Origin: Ectobacillus antri
GTDB taxonomy: Bacteria > Bacillota > Bacilli > Bacillales > Bacillaceae_G
Direction of reading: 5' to 3'
DNA: 64,000 nt
Assembly: GCF_003852715.1 (NCBI RefSeq)
Contig: NZ_RIAV01000002.1
Coordinates: 1-64,000 of the forward strand
Shown here in pieces: positions 51,264 through 60,584 of this stretch. The notes beneath the pieces are model-generated. The model ran no database searches, was not told the DNA's origin, and saw only the letters and a list, made by a program, of their open reading frames with translations. Both the position numbers and the translations under genes were made by a program. Each line of letters opens with the position of its first letter. Within the stretch, counting starts at the first letter, position 1.

Positions 51264-52115
51264 ATGAGCAATAAAATTGGTTATTTAGGACCGGAGGCAA
51301 CGTTTACGCATATGGCGGTAAATCATTTTTTTCCAAATGAAATACGTGTGCCTTATGCGACCATTCCTGACTGTATAGACGCGGCAGCGAACGGGGAGAT
51401 TGATTATGCGGTTGTCCCGCTGGAGAATGCGATTGAAGGCTCGGTTAATATTACGATTGATTACTTAATTCATGAGCAACCATTGACGATTGTAGGCGAA
51501 ATTACCGTGCCTGTTCGGCAACACCTACTCGTGCATCCTGACCGAGCAGAGACATGGAAGCAAGTACGTGCTGTATATTCTCATCCACATGCAATTGCGC
51601 AATGTCATAAGTTTCTCAACAGTGAACTAAAGGGTGTGCGTACAGAGGACATGACTTCAACAAGTGCAGCCGCAAAATTTGTGCATGAAAACCCAGAGCA
51701 GCATATTGCGGCAATTGCTAACGAGGCTGCGGCAGAGAAATACGGATTATCTGTTGTGAGACAAGATATCCACACGCATCAGAATAATCATACAAAGTTT
51801 ATCGTATTGCATAAACAGCAGTCATATTTACCTGCAAAACACAAGCCTTATGGGGAAAAAACAACCTGGATGATAACGATGCCATCCGATTATGCCGGGG
51901 CTCTTTACCAGGTTCTAGCGGCTTTTGCATGGCGCAAGCTAAATCTTTCTAAAATTGAATCACGTCCTATGAAAACAGGACTCGGGAGATATTTTTTCTT
52001 AATTGATGTGGAGGGAAGTTATGCAGAAGTATTACAGAACGGCGCGAAGATGGAGCTAGAAGCATTGGGCTGCTCTGTTACTTTATTGGGAACGTATTCG
52101 TGCTTTCGATTTTAA
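51264..52115 (+). CDS. pheA: prephenate dehydratase
   Basis: It converts prephenate to phenylpyruvate for phenylalanine. It is 283 aa with the catalytic TSTSAAAKF region, N-terminal GYLGPEATFTH and a C-terminal ACT domain with the Phe-binding ESRPMK motif. AGAGGTGAGG precedes the ATG. The small ACT gene pheB that lies between obg and pheA in B. subtilis is absent. Confidence 0.96.
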   Translation: MSNKIGYLGPEATFTHMAVNHFFPNEIRVPYATIPDCIDAAANGEIDYAVVPLENAIEGSVNITIDYLIHEQPLTIVGEITVPVRQHLLVHPDRAETWKQVRAVYSHPHAIAQCHKFLNSELKGVRTEDMTSTSAAAKFVHENPEQHIAAIANEAAAEKYGLSVVRQDIHTHQNNHTKFIVLHKQQSYLPAKHKPYGEKTTWMITMPSDYAGALYQVLAAFAWRKLNLSKIESRPMKTGLGRYFFLIDVEGSYAEVLQNGAKMELEALGCSVTLLGTYSCFRF

Positions 52116-52146
52116 AAAGGCGCAGCAATTGCTGCACCTTTTTTCG
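52114..52146. terminator. terminator between pheA and nadR
   Basis: AAAAAGGCGCAGCAATTGCTGCACCTTTTTT region: AAGGCGCAGCA pairs with TGCTGCACCTT, with A and T tracts on either side, so it can serve both converging genes. Confidence 0.85.
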
Positions 52147-52152
52147 AGTGAA

Positions 52153-52695
52153 TCAGGAAATCAAGAAACCGGCGAAAGCGAGTGCCTCGCAAGCAGCATC
52201 CAGCTTGTCCTCCGTATCTGCTTCAATTGTATGCAGATGAACGCCGCCTGTAAGCTGGGACAAGTAGGAGGCATTTGTTTCCGCGATTTTGTTTAAATAC
52301 TGTCCAATTTCATAACGATTGCTTACCATAATTGGTGCTGTTATATCTCCATATACTGGATGCTCTACTTTTACATCTTTAATAGTAACACCGTGATCTA
52401 CTAAAAGTGACAACTCTTCACTTACTTGCTCTGGCGTATGATTACAAGCAATTACACGTTCATATTTTGGTAGCTTAGAAATAGGTTTCAAATACACGTA
52501 TCCTTGTGCTGTAGCCATAATTGGTTCATTTCGCGCTTTTAACAGGGAAATATCTTGGACAATTACTTGACGACTTACATTTGTCTTTTTTGACAGCTCA
52601 CTTCCTGATAAAGGACGCGTTGCTTCCACTAGCCACTGTAAAATAAGCGATCTACGTTCCTCTCCTAAAATTTTCTTTTTATCTTGATCTGTCAT
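52153..52695 (-). CDS. nadR: NadR (YrxA), 3H-domain repressor of NAD synthesis
   Basis: A 180-aa repressor. The N-terminal HTH_11 winged helix covers residues about 12-65 (SLILQWLVEATRPLSGSELS), and the C-terminal 3H ligand domain has conserved histidines (CNHTP, DHGVT, HPVYGD, GGVHLH). In Bacillus it senses nicotinic acid and represses nadBCA and nifS. It overlaps nifS by 4 bases. Confidence 0.93.
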   Translation of the reverse strand: MTDQDKKKILGEERRSLILQWLVEATRPLSGSELSKKTNVSRQVIVQDISLLKARNEPIMATAQGYVYLKPISKLPKYERVIACNHTPEQVSEELSLLVDHGVTIKDVKVEHPVYGDITAPIMVSNRYEIGQYLNKIAETNASYLSQLTGGVHLHTIEADTEDKLDAACEALAFAGFLIS

Positions 52696-53837
52696 TGCGA
52701 AACGACTCCTTTATACTCATCAATCATGGTTTGTAAAATATGCAGTGTGGTCTTTAATTCTTCTTTTGTTGTATGCTTTCCGAACGAAAATCGAATATAT
52801 TGTTTTGCTTCTTCTGCTGTTCTTCCAACTGCAAGCAAGGTTTTAGAAGGTTCTTGTTTGCCAATTTGACAGGCACTGCCTACTGAAATTGCAATACCGT
52901 GCCGGTTGCACGCAAGCATCGTGTATTGTCCTTCAATACCTTGTATTCTTGCTGCTGCGATGTGAGGTAAGCTGGCGGATGGATGGCCTTCTATATGGAT
53001 TGGGTGTGTAATATTTGTCAATCCTTGCAAGAAAAAGTCACGCAGTGTGTATAGTCTTGTAGTCTCTTTTGTTTGAGCCTCTATGACATCCTGAGCAGCT
53101 GTTAAAAAAGCTGCGATACCGGGAACATTCACTGTACCAGGGCGAAACCCTCCTTCATGAGAGGTACCTGTAAAAATAGGTTGCCAACGAACACGCGGAT
53201 TGATATAACAAGCCCCTACTCCTTTTGGACCGTATAATTTATGGGCAGAAATAGATAAGCTGTCAATGCACATATCTTGTACATGAATTGGAATTTTTCC
53301 AAAGGTTTGCACACAGTCCGTATGAAATAGAATATCATGCTCACGTAACAAGTGACCAATTGCGCGGATATCCTGTATTGTCCCAATTTCAGAATTACCA
53401 TGTTGAATGCTTGCTAAGATTGTGTCAGGACGAATTGCTTTCTGTAACTCTTGTATTAGTACGATTCCATGTTTATCAACAGGCACGTATGTGACGGTGA
53501 ATCCTTTTTTCGTAAGCTCGTGAAAATAATTGCGAATGGATGCATGCTCAATAGGAGTAGTGATGATATGCTTACCCTTATGCTGATGTGCAATAATCAA
53601 CGAATGTAGCGCAAGGTAATTTGCTTCTGAACCGCCGCTTGTAAAGTAGACGCCTTGTTCTTTACCACCAAATAGGTTTGCTAACGTTTGTCTGCAAACG
53701 TTGAGTAAAACAGAAGCATTGGAACCGATATCATGCAAACTTTGCTCATTTCCAAAATACTGCTTGGATGCATGTAAGAAGGTCTGCAAAGCTGCATCGC
53801 TCATCGGTGTTGTGGCTGCATAATCTAAATAAATCAT
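52692..53837 (-). CDS. nifS: cysteine desulfurase dedicated to NadA (NifS-like)
   Basis: A 381-aa PLP-dependent desulfurase that supplies sulfur for the NadA iron-sulfur cluster in B. subtilis. The PLP lysine is in SISAHKLYGPKG and the active-site cysteine in VGSACQIG. It is divergent from nadBCA and shares the operator region, so NAD regulation is expected. Confidence 0.93.
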   Translation of the reverse strand: MIYLDYAATTPMSDAALQTFLHASKQYFGNEQSLHDIGSNASVLLNVCRQTLANLFGGKEQGVYFTSGGSEANYLALHSLIIAHQHKGKHIITTPIEHASIRNYFHELTKKGFTVTYVPVDKHGIVLIQELQKAIRPDTILASIQHGNSEIGTIQDIRAIGHLLREHDILFHTDCVQTFGKIPIHVQDMCIDSLSISAHKLYGPKGVGACYINPRVRWQPIFTGTSHEGGFRPGTVNVPGIAAFLTAAQDVIEAQTKETTRLYTLRDFFLQGLTNITHPIHIEGHPSASLPHIAAARIQGIEGQYTMLACNRHGIAISVGSACQIGKQEPSKTLLAVGRTAEEAKQYIRFSFGKHTTKEELKTTLHILQTMIDEYKGVVSQ

Positions 53838-53968
53838 AGCATATTCCCCTTGATATATTAAAGTTTGACAAAAGAACAGTATAAATAAAAGGCTCGTGCC
53901 TTGGACAACAATGTAGCATGATATGACAGATGGTTACATGTATACTTGTTTTTCTTTTTTATCTGCAG

Positions 53969-54112
53969 GACACCTATATTATATCTATATAGTGTATCAT
54001 AACTCGTTTGTTTCTTAGTATATACACTTACACTTTTTTCCTGATCGGTAGATTCATAAAAAAATGTCTTGTCATCAGTTTAAATATATGTAAATATAGG
54101 TGTCAAGACATT
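53969..54112. promoter_or_regulatory. NadR operator repeats between nifS and nadB
   Basis: GACACCTATAT at 53969-53979 and its exact inverse ATATAGGTGTC at 54093-54103 face each of the divergent genes. AAATGTCTTGTCA (54061-54073) and GTGTCAAGACATTT (54099-54112) also form an inverted pair. A possible nadB promoter (TTGTCA 54068-54073, TAAATA 54090-54095) is overlapped by them, so bound repressor would block it. Confidence 0.65.
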
Positions 54113-54159
54113 TAAAATGTGCAGGCAATGTTAAATTATGATTAATAGGGGGCACTTAT

Positions 54160-55647
54160 ATGCCTAACGCAGATGTTGTCATTGTAGGAAGCGGACTTGC
54201 GGCTCTTTGTACCGCAGAAAAACTTTGTCAGCAAAAGAATGTGATAATTATCACAAAAAGAAGCATAAAGGATAATAATTCATATATGGCGCAGGGGGGG
54301 ATTGCAGCAGCGATTGCACTAGACGATCATTGGTGCTATCACTATCAAGATACAATGGAAGCCGGCTGTTATCATAATAATCCTGAAGCTGTTTCTTATC
54401 TCGTGCAGCAAGGTTCAAGTGAGATTCGGAAGTTGCTTCGAGAAGGTATGCTATTTGATCAGGATGAAAGCGGTTTAAGCTTAGGTCGTGAAGGTGCGCA
54501 CGGGAAAAGGCGTATTTTGCATGCAGGCGGTGATGCGACGGGGAAATATCTACTAGAGCATATGCTGGAGAAAGTTAAAAAACATGTCACTATTATTGAG
54601 CACGAAATGGTATTGGATTTAATCATAGAAGAGGGGATATGTAAAGGAATTATCACAAGAGACAATCAGCAGGTCACTTATTATTATGCACCTCATACTG
54701 TTTTGGCAACGGGAGGAATAGGTGCATTGTATGCATTCAGTTCTAATCAAAACACCATTACAGGAGACGGTATTGCCATGGCTTATCGGGCCGGCGCAAA
54801 GTTGGCGGACTTAGAGTTTGTTCAGTTCCATCCAACCATGCTGTATGTAGACGGAGCTTGTAAAGGATTAATTTCCGAAGCTGTTCGGGGTGAAGGAGCG
54901 GTGCTACGTAATAGTAAAGGAGAGCAATTCATGAAACGCTATGCACAAGGTGACTTGTCTCCGCGAGATGTTGTATCAAGAGCTATACACGAACAGATGC
55001 TACAAGGTGAAAAGGTATATCTGGACATTACACCGGTTGCTGGATTTGTAGAGCGGTTTCCAAGTATTTCTGCACTTTGTGACGAGTATGGTGTGTGTAT
55101 TGCTCACGGAAAAATTCCTGTTGTACCAGGTGCCCATTTTCATATGGGGGGGATAGCTACCAATTTGGATGGAGAAACAAGTGTTCCAGGCTTATATGCT
55201 GTAGGTGAGGTTGCTTGTAATGGGGTTCATGGGGCAAATCGTTTAGCTAGCAACTCCTTGCTTGAAGGTCTTGTATTTGGAGGACGTCTAGGTAAATATC
55301 TTCTGCAAAAACAAGAAGAACCATTTTCTTTACCTATTCATAAAGAGGTCTTGTATTGTAATACCCTTTTTCCAAAGCAAGAAGAACTTCAACATATGAT
55401 GATGACTTATGCAGGTATCGTCCGAACAGAAGAAGGGTTACAGCATGCGCAGCGATGGTTGAACCAATATACAGCTCATACAGAGAATGCTATAGAGCCT
55501 ACAAACGAGCAAATGAAAATGAAAAATATGTTACTAGTGGCATGGCTCATTGTTACCGCAGCTTTAAACAGAAGAAACAGTATTGGCGGTCATTTCAGAA
55601 AGGATTTTCCTCATCGAGAGGCGTCTGAGCTTCATGTCACAATCTAA
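54160..55647 (+). CDS. nadB: L-aspartate oxidase
   Basis: A 495-aa flavoenzyme that oxidises L-aspartate to iminoaspartate, the first step of de novo NAD synthesis. The FAD Rossmann motif VGSGLAAL is near residue 10, followed by GGIAAAI, the FQFHPT-type motif VQFHPTM and GEVACNGVHGANRLASNSL. Starts nadB-nadC-nadA. Confidence 0.97.
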   Translation: MPNADVVIVGSGLAALCTAEKLCQQKNVIIITKRSIKDNNSYMAQGGIAAAIALDDHWCYHYQDTMEAGCYHNNPEAVSYLVQQGSSEIRKLLREGMLFDQDESGLSLGREGAHGKRRILHAGGDATGKYLLEHMLEKVKKHVTIIEHEMVLDLIIEEGICKGIITRDNQQVTYYYAPHTVLATGGIGALYAFSSNQNTITGDGIAMAYRAGAKLADLEFVQFHPTMLYVDGACKGLISEAVRGEGAVLRNSKGEQFMKRYAQGDLSPRDVVSRAIHEQMLQGEKVYLDITPVAGFVERFPSISALCDEYGVCIAHGKIPVVPGAHFHMGGIATNLDGETSVPGLYAVGEVACNGVHGANRLASNSLLEGLVFGGRLGKYLLQKQEEPFSLPIHKEVLYCNTLFPKQEELQHMMMTYAGIVRTEEGLQHAQRWLNQYTAHTENAIEPTNEQMKMKNMLLVAWLIVTAALNRRNSIGGHFRKDFPHREASELHVTI

Positions 55648-55662
55648 AAGGAGCGTACAGAT

Positions 55663-56496
55663 ATGAATACGATTAAGCTAAAACAAGCATTAGAGCAGTT
55701 TTTTGTAGAAGATATTGGAGAGAGAGATGTCACAACAGATCTTATCTTTCCCGAAGAGTTGCAAGCAAAGGGAACCTTTTTGATAAAAGACGAAGGCATA
55801 CTAGCTGGCGTGGAGATTATTGCTACGGGATTAAAATTGTTAAGTGATGATGTTGTTGTGGAGTTACATAAACAAGACCGGGAAAGAGTAGAGTATGGTG
55901 ATGTTATTGCTGTTGTACATGGACCAATTCGAACATTATTGACAGGAGAACGTGTAATTTTAAACCTGCTGCAACGAATGAGTGGTATTGCTACGATTAC
56001 ACAAAAGGCAGTTCAAGCTTTAGATAGCAAACACACTCGTATTTGCGATACACGTAAAACGTTGCCGGGATTACGAATATTTGACAAGTATGCAGTCACG
56101 TGTGGAGGAGGCTTTAATCATCGCTTTGGTTTATATGATGGTGTGATGATTAAAGACAATCATATTGCATTTGCCGGTTCCATTACAAAAGCAGTGGAAG
56201 TTGTAAAGAAAGAGCTAGGTCACATGGTAAAGGTAGAGGTGGAAACGGAAACGAAGGAGCAGGTGCTTGAAGCGGTTCAAGCAGGTGCGGATATTATTAT
56301 GTTTGACAATCGTACACCGGAAGAAGTACGTACGCTGTGTGAGCTTGTTCCGTCAAATATCATAACTGAGGCGTCAGGCGGTATTACACTGCAAAACCTA
56401 AAGGATTACGGTAGTACGGGTGTGGATTATATTTCTCTAGGCATGCTAACACATTCTGTAAAAGCGCTAGATATTAGTTTTAATATTGAGGTATAA
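55663..56496 (+). CDS. nadC: nicotinate-nucleotide pyrophosphorylase (quinolinate PRTase)
   Basis: A 277-aa enzyme turning quinolinate and PRPP into nicotinate mononucleotide. Motifs: [40 protein letters not shown]. It starts 15 bases after nadB with an AAAAGGAG site. Confidence 0.97.
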   Translation: MNTIKLKQALEQFFVEDIGERDVTTDLIFPEELQAKGTFLIKDEGILAGVEIIATGLKLLSDDVVVELHKQDRERVEYGDVIAVVHGPIRTLLTGERVILNLLQRMSGIATITQKAVQALDSKHTRICDTRKTLPGLRIFDKYAVTCGGGFNHRFGLYDGVMIKDNHIAFAGSITKAVEVVKKELGHMVKVEVETETKEQVLEAVQAGADIIMFDNRTPEEVRTLCELVPSNIITEASGGITLQNLKDYGSTGVDYISLGMLTHSVKALDISFNIEV

Positions 56497-56510
56497 AAGG
56501 GGATATGACT

Positions 56511-57617
56511 ATGAACATTTTAGAGTTGGCTCAGGGTGTGCAAGTCACATTGCCACAAAGGTATAGCCAAATGACGAGAGAAGAAATGGAAGCGCGCGTT
56601 TCAGAGATTAAAGAACATTTCGGTGAAACATTATTTATCCCAGGACACCATTATCAAAAAGATGAAGTGGTTATTTTTTCAGATGCGACAGGCGACTCCT
56701 TACAATTAGCACAAGTTGCTGCGCAAAATAAAAAAGCCAAATATATCGTATTTTGCGGTGTTCATTTTATGGCAGAAACAGCAGATATTTTAACAACAGA
56801 TGAACAGGTTGTCATATTACCTGATATGCGTGCAGGTTGTTCTATGGCTGATATGGCTGATATTGAGCAAACAGAAAGAGCTTGGCTGAAATTGCAGCAA
56901 CTGTTTGGCGATACGATGCTTCCATTAACATACGTAAACTCAACAGCTGCTATTAAAGCATTTTGTGGCCGCAACGGGGGCGCGACAGTTACATCATCTA
57001 ATGCCAAAGCAATGGTTGAATGGGCTTTTACACAAAAGGAACGCATTTTCTTTTTACCAGATCAACATCTAGGACGTAATACTGCGTATGATTTAGGGAT
57101 ACCACTTGCGCATATGGCGGTGTGGGATCCGCAAACAGATACGCTAGAGTATGAAGGAAACCTTGCAGATATTAAGGTAATTCTGTGGAAGGGGCATTGC
57201 TCAGTTCATCAAAATTTCACAGTGCATAATATTGAAAATATACGTAAACAGCATCCTGATATGCGCATCATTGTTCATCCAGAATGTTGCCGAGAAGTTG
57301 TAGCAGCCTCAGATGATGCAGGTTCAACGAAATATATTATTGAAACCATTGAAAAGGCACCGGCGGGTAGCAAGTGGGCAATAGGAACTGAAATGAACTT
57401 AGTCAAACGCATGATTGCGCAGCATCCTGATAAGCATATTGTATCTCTAAACCCATACATGTGTCCGTGTTTAACGATGAACAGAATTGATTTACCGCAT
57501 TTGTTATGGGCATTAGAGTCTTTAGAAAAAGGTGAGGAAGTCAATATTATTAAGGTAGATCAGACAATTGCAGCAGAAGCAACATTGGCACTTAATCGTA
57601 TGTTGGCCCGCGCATAA
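56511..57617 (+). CDS. nadA: quinolinate synthase, iron-sulfur enzyme
   Basis: It condenses iminoaspartate with dihydroxyacetone phosphate. From ATG 56511 it is 368 aa, the B. subtilis length. Cluster cysteines match: Cys110 in DMRAGCSM, one of the pair in HPECCRE, and one in [11 protein letters not shown] 56511 is favoured over 56505 because AAGGGG lies at 56497-56502. Confidence 0.96.
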   Translation: MNILELAQGVQVTLPQRYSQMTREEMEARVSEIKEHFGETLFIPGHHYQKDEVVIFSDATGDSLQLAQVAAQNKKAKYIVFCGVHFMAETADILTTDEQVVILPDMRAGCSMADMADIEQTERAWLKLQQLFGDTMLPLTYVNSTAAIKAFCGRNGGATVTSSNAKAMVEWAFTQKERIFFLPDQHLGRNTAYDLGIPLAHMAVWDPQTDTLEYEGNLADIKVILWKGHCSVHQNFTVHNIENIRKQHPDMRIIVHPECCREVVAASDDAGSTKYIIETIEKAPAGSKWAIGTEMNLVKRMIAQHPDKHIVSLNPYMCPCLTMNRIDLPHLLWALESLEKGEEVNIIKVDQTIAAEATLALNRMLARA

Positions 57618-57626
57618 TCATCTCTT

Positions 57627-57658
57627 AAAGGTAGCGAAATGTTTGCTACCTTTTTTAT
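57627..57658 (+). terminator. terminator of nadBCA
   Basis: AAAGGTAGC and GCTACCTTT form the stem, with a T run behind. Confidence 0.88.
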
Positions 57659-57701
57659 TTCGTTCATTTCATGCTTTTTCGTCCTTTCTCATTTCACATG
57701 T

Positions 57702-57730
57702 ACATAAATGTATTTCTCCGCGCATACATT
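57702..57730 (+). promoter_or_regulatory. candidate sigma-E promoter of safA
   Basis: CATACATT at 57723-57730 matches the sigma-E -10 (CATACAnT); ACATAAA at 57702-57708 is a fair -35 at 14 bases. safA is a sigma-E gene in B. subtilis. Confidence 0.6.
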
Positions 57731-57799
57731 GTGATGAAGTAGCAACTTGCCTGAACATACCGTTTCTATCATAGAGAAGTCGTACAGGAGGGGGAAAAT

Positions 57800-59548
57800 G
57801 TGAAAATTCACATCGTACAAAAAGGAGATACCCTGTGGAAGATTGCGAAAAAATATGGGGTAGACTCAGAAACGTTAAAGCAAGCTAATGCACAACTGAG
57901 TAATCCGGACTTAATTATGCCTGGCATGAAGATTAAAGTACCATCGACTAGTGCCAAATACGCCGGAGGAGGATCAGCACCTCCAAAAGAGTATGTGAAG
58001 CAGACAATACCAGCTCAATCACAAAATTTAACAATTTTGGACGAAGATGAACAGCAGGCCCAAACTGGCCCAGCTTCTGAACAACCAGCTATGCAAATGC
58101 CAATGAGTAAGCAAAAGGAAACACAGTTACAGACAGTGCAAAAAGAAACGCAGATAACAACTCCGCAAAAAGAAAAGCCGGTGACACCAACTGTACAAAA
58201 ACCAGAAGCGCCGATTGCTGCGAAGCCAGCACAAAAGCCAGAGGCACCAATTGCTGCTAAACCAGCACAAAAGCCGGAATCTCCTCTTAAAGATGTAACG
58301 AAGTTTTCCGTCAACATTTTACCGCAACCACCGCAGCCACCATCTAAGACCTTTAATATGGCAAACGAGTTTAAAGTACCGGCAACTAAAACAGAGCCTA
58401 TCGCAACAAAGCCGGCAAACAAAGACAATACGATAGCACCTGCTGCACAAAAGGATAACGTTGTGGCACCAGCCTTTGAAGCAAAAAAAGATGCTGTGCA
58501 AGCTGCAAAAGATAACCAAAATACAGCACCAGCAGCAAACAAAGCAATGCCAATGATGGAGGCACCGAGCTTTACAGCACCAGCAGCAAACAAAGCAACG
58601 CCGCTGATGGAGGTACCGAGCTTTACAGCACCGGCAGCAAACAAAGCAATGCCAATGATGGAGGCACCGAGCTTTACAGCACCGGCAGCAAACAAAGCAA
58701 TGCCAATGATGGAGACACCGAGCTTTACAGCACCAGCAGCAAACAAAGCAATGCCAATTATGAATGCGCCAAACTTTACTGCGCCTGTTACAGATAAAAC
58801 GATGCCGGTTATGAACGAACCGGTAGCACCACCGGCTCCAGAAGCAATCCCCGGTGTAATGGGGCAAATGGATGTGCAACAACCGTATTCGTCTTATAAT
58901 AATATGCCGCCTGTTGATCCTGGTATGTATATGAATCCAGGTTATCCGCAATATGGTTCGCCGATGATGCCATACGATATGAATCCATACCCAATGCCAT
59001 ACGATATGTCGCCAATGCCTTACGCGCCGCAGTATCCGCCACAAGGTATGATGCCGTATATGCCGCCTACACCATACCCGCCGCCATATGCACCGCAGGG
59101 GATGATGCCATATATGCCGCCAATGCCTTATGCGCCGCAGTATCCACCGCAAGGTATGATGCCATACATGCCACCTGCGCCGCAATATCCGATGCCATAT
59201 CCGGAATATGTGCAAGGTGTGATGCAAGAGTCATCTTCCTTAATGCAACCAAATCATCATGCGCCTTATGAGTCATCATCATTGTATATGCCAAACGCTG
59301 CACCTGGAATGGATAACTATCCACCACAGGCACAAGGGGATTGCGGATGCGACGATCAGCAATCAAGTTATCCGTATGCACCTCCACCAATGTCAGGTGG
59401 ACCATATTATCCATTCAACCCGCAACAGGCACCGTATTATCAGTCTATGCCATATGTACCGTACGCACCGCAACCGATGGCGCCGTATTATCGCCCGGAT
59501 CAAGCTGCAATGTTTGGTGTGCCAAGCGCGGACGATGATACAGAATGA
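57800..59548 (+). CDS. safA: SafA/ExsA, inner coat and exosporium morphogenesis protein
   Basis: A 582-aa coat protein. An N-terminal LysM domain covers residues about 3-50 (VQKGDTLWKIAKKYG), which anchors it at the cortex-coat border; a linker with KPEAPIAAKPAQ repeats follows, then five to six copies of a 17-residue unit (APAANKAMPMMEAPSFT), then a Pro/Tyr/Met/Gln-rich tail. The homologue in B. cereus is ExsA, needed for exosporium attachment. GTG 57800 follows AGGAGGGGG. A sigma-E-type promoter is upstream. Confidence 0.92.
   Translation: MKIHIVQKGDTLWKIAKKYGVDSETLKQANAQLSNPDLIMPGMKIKVPSTSAKYAGGGSAPPKEYVKQTIPAQSQNLTILDEDEQQAQTGPASEQPAMQMPMSKQKETQLQTVQKETQITTPQKEKPVTPTVQKPEAPIAAKPAQKPEAPIAAKPAQKPESPLKDVTKFSVNILPQPPQPPSKTFNMANEFKVPATKTEPIATKPANKDNTIAPAAQKDNVVAPAFEAKKDAVQAAKDNQNTAPAANKAMPMMEAPSFTAPAANKATPLMEVPSFTAPAANKAMPMMEAPSFTAPAANKAMPMMETPSFTAPAANKAMPIMNAPNFTAPVTDKTMPVMNEPVAPPAPEAIPGVMGQMDVQQPYSSYNNMPPVDPGMYMNPGYPQYGSPMMPYDMNPYPMPYDMSPMPYAPQYPPQGMMPYMPPTPYPPPYAPQGMMPYMPPMPYAPQYPPQGMMPYMPPAPQYPMPYPEYVQGVMQESSSLMQPNHHAPYESSSLYMPNAAPGMDNYPPQAQGDCGCDDQQSSYPYAPPPMSGGPYYPFNPQQAPYYQSMPYVPYAPQPMAPYYRPDQAAMFGVPSADDDTE
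58523..58828 (+). repeat. 51-bp tandem repeats inside safA
   Basis: Units begin at 58523, 58574, 58625, 58676 and 58727, with a decayed sixth from 58778. Each encodes 17 residues. The DNA copies are nearly identical, so they arose by recent slippage or recombination. Confidence 0.9.
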
Positions 59549-60506
59549 ACAAGAAAAAGGCGATGCGTTTACCGCGCGCCTTTTTTCATTCTTACGCACA
59601 TATATGCCGGTTTACCGTATTGTGCAGCTTAAGGCGTTTGTATATATGGTGTATACAGAAGAACATATATATATTGTAAAGGGTTACAAAGATATATATA
59701 AAGTCCACCAACAGTCTTTGTTGTTAAGCGAGCTACAACAGGTCGGCTTTTCTCAAACAACATGTATACGGCCCTTTGTGTCTAATGTATTATATATACC
59801 TTTCTCAGGTGTATATTGGTTAGTGATGGATTATATTGGTCATACAGAATTATTTACGCTTTCACAAAAAGACAATCGGTTTGCGGGACTTCGAGTGTTA
59901 ACGAAATATCATCAATATGCAAAGTTGTTGCCGCAGCATATACGTTCTATGGTACCTAAGCTGGATTGGCTTGCGAAATGGGAGAAGCGTTTGCGAACGT
60001 TTTTTCATTCTCGAGATGAAATTTCAGGATATGTAGGGTCGGAAGTTGTAAATGATATCTTAGGTTGGGCATATACTGCGCTACGAGAATTATGTATGGA
60101 AGATATACGTCGTTTATCATCATGCGTTCTCCACGGTGATGTAGTACCGCATAATTTTATTAAAGCAGACCAGGTTTACCTAATTGATTTTGATTGTGTA
60201 AGCTACGGACCCTGTATATATGATTATATTAAGTATTTTCATGCCTTGATGCCTAATTTGAGCTGGGATTATGAAGCGATTTGTGAAGAATACAAAGAGT
60301 ATACTTTTATGAATATAAAAGTATTTTTACTGGGCTTGATATTTCCAGAAGACCTGTTACGAGAGTGGCAGTACTTCATATTATTGCCTGAAGAAACGAA
60401 AACATTATTTGAAGAAAAAATCATTACGTTCACCATAGAGCATTATGAAAAGCGTACATCATGTTTAAGACAGTTGTTACAACGTGCAAATCAAGTTAAA
60501 TACTGA
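59535..60506 (+). CDS. CotS-family kinase-like spore coat protein
   Basis: About 323 aa from ATG 59535, of the aminoglycoside-phosphotransferase fold used by CotS, CotI and YutH coat proteins. Here the catalytic loop HGDVVPHNF (His200-Asp202) and the metal-binding IDFD are intact, unlike YsxE. The start is uncertain: ATG 59535 overlaps the safA end and has no clear ribosome site, and ATG 59604 is also in frame and lies after the safA terminator. A partner role in coat assembly is inferred from neighbours. Confidence 0.75.
   Translation: MIQNEQEKGDAFTARLFSFLRTYMPVYRIVQLKAFVYMVYTEEHIYIVKGYKDIYKVHQQSLLLSELQQVGFSQTTCIRPFVSNVLYIPFSGVYWLVMDYIGHTELFTLSQKDNRFAGLRVLTKYHQYAKLLPQHIRSMVPKLDWLAKWEKRLRTFFHSRDEISGYVGSEVVNDILGWAYTALRELCMEDIRRLSSCVLHGDVVPHNFIKADQVYLIDFDCVSYGPCIYDYIKYFHALMPNLSWDYEAICEEYKEYTFMNIKVFLLGLIFPEDLLREWQYFILLPEETKTLFEEKIITFTIEHYEKRTSCLRQLLQRANQVKY
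59555..59590 (+). terminator. terminator of safA inside the next gene's 5' end
   Basis: AAAAAGGCG pairs with CGCCTTTTTT across an inner GCG/CGC stem, followed by CATTC. It overlaps the first codons of the next gene if that gene starts at 59535. Confidence 0.65.
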
Positions 60507-60542
60507 CAGATTAAAACCCCTTCTAAAGCGCAAGCTAATACA

Positions 60543-60565
60543 GAGCCATTTTCTTGGCTCGATTT
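60543..60565 (+). other. small hairpin between the kinase-like gene and coxA
   Basis: GAGCC and GGCTC enclose an 8-base loop, followed by GATTTTGC. It is a weak terminator at best. Confidence 0.4.
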
Positions 60566-60584
60566 TGCAGAGGGGGTCTTTGTA

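Noticed and set aside
58015-59227. Long minus-strand open frames (243 and 302 codons) opposite safA
   Set aside because: They mirror the repeats and biased composition of safA, have no ribosome sites and give low-complexity products.
59259-59534. Upstream part of the frame that ends at 60506
   Set aside because: It overlaps the safA tail in another frame and encodes a His/Arg-rich nonsense peptide; the kinase-like homology starts later.
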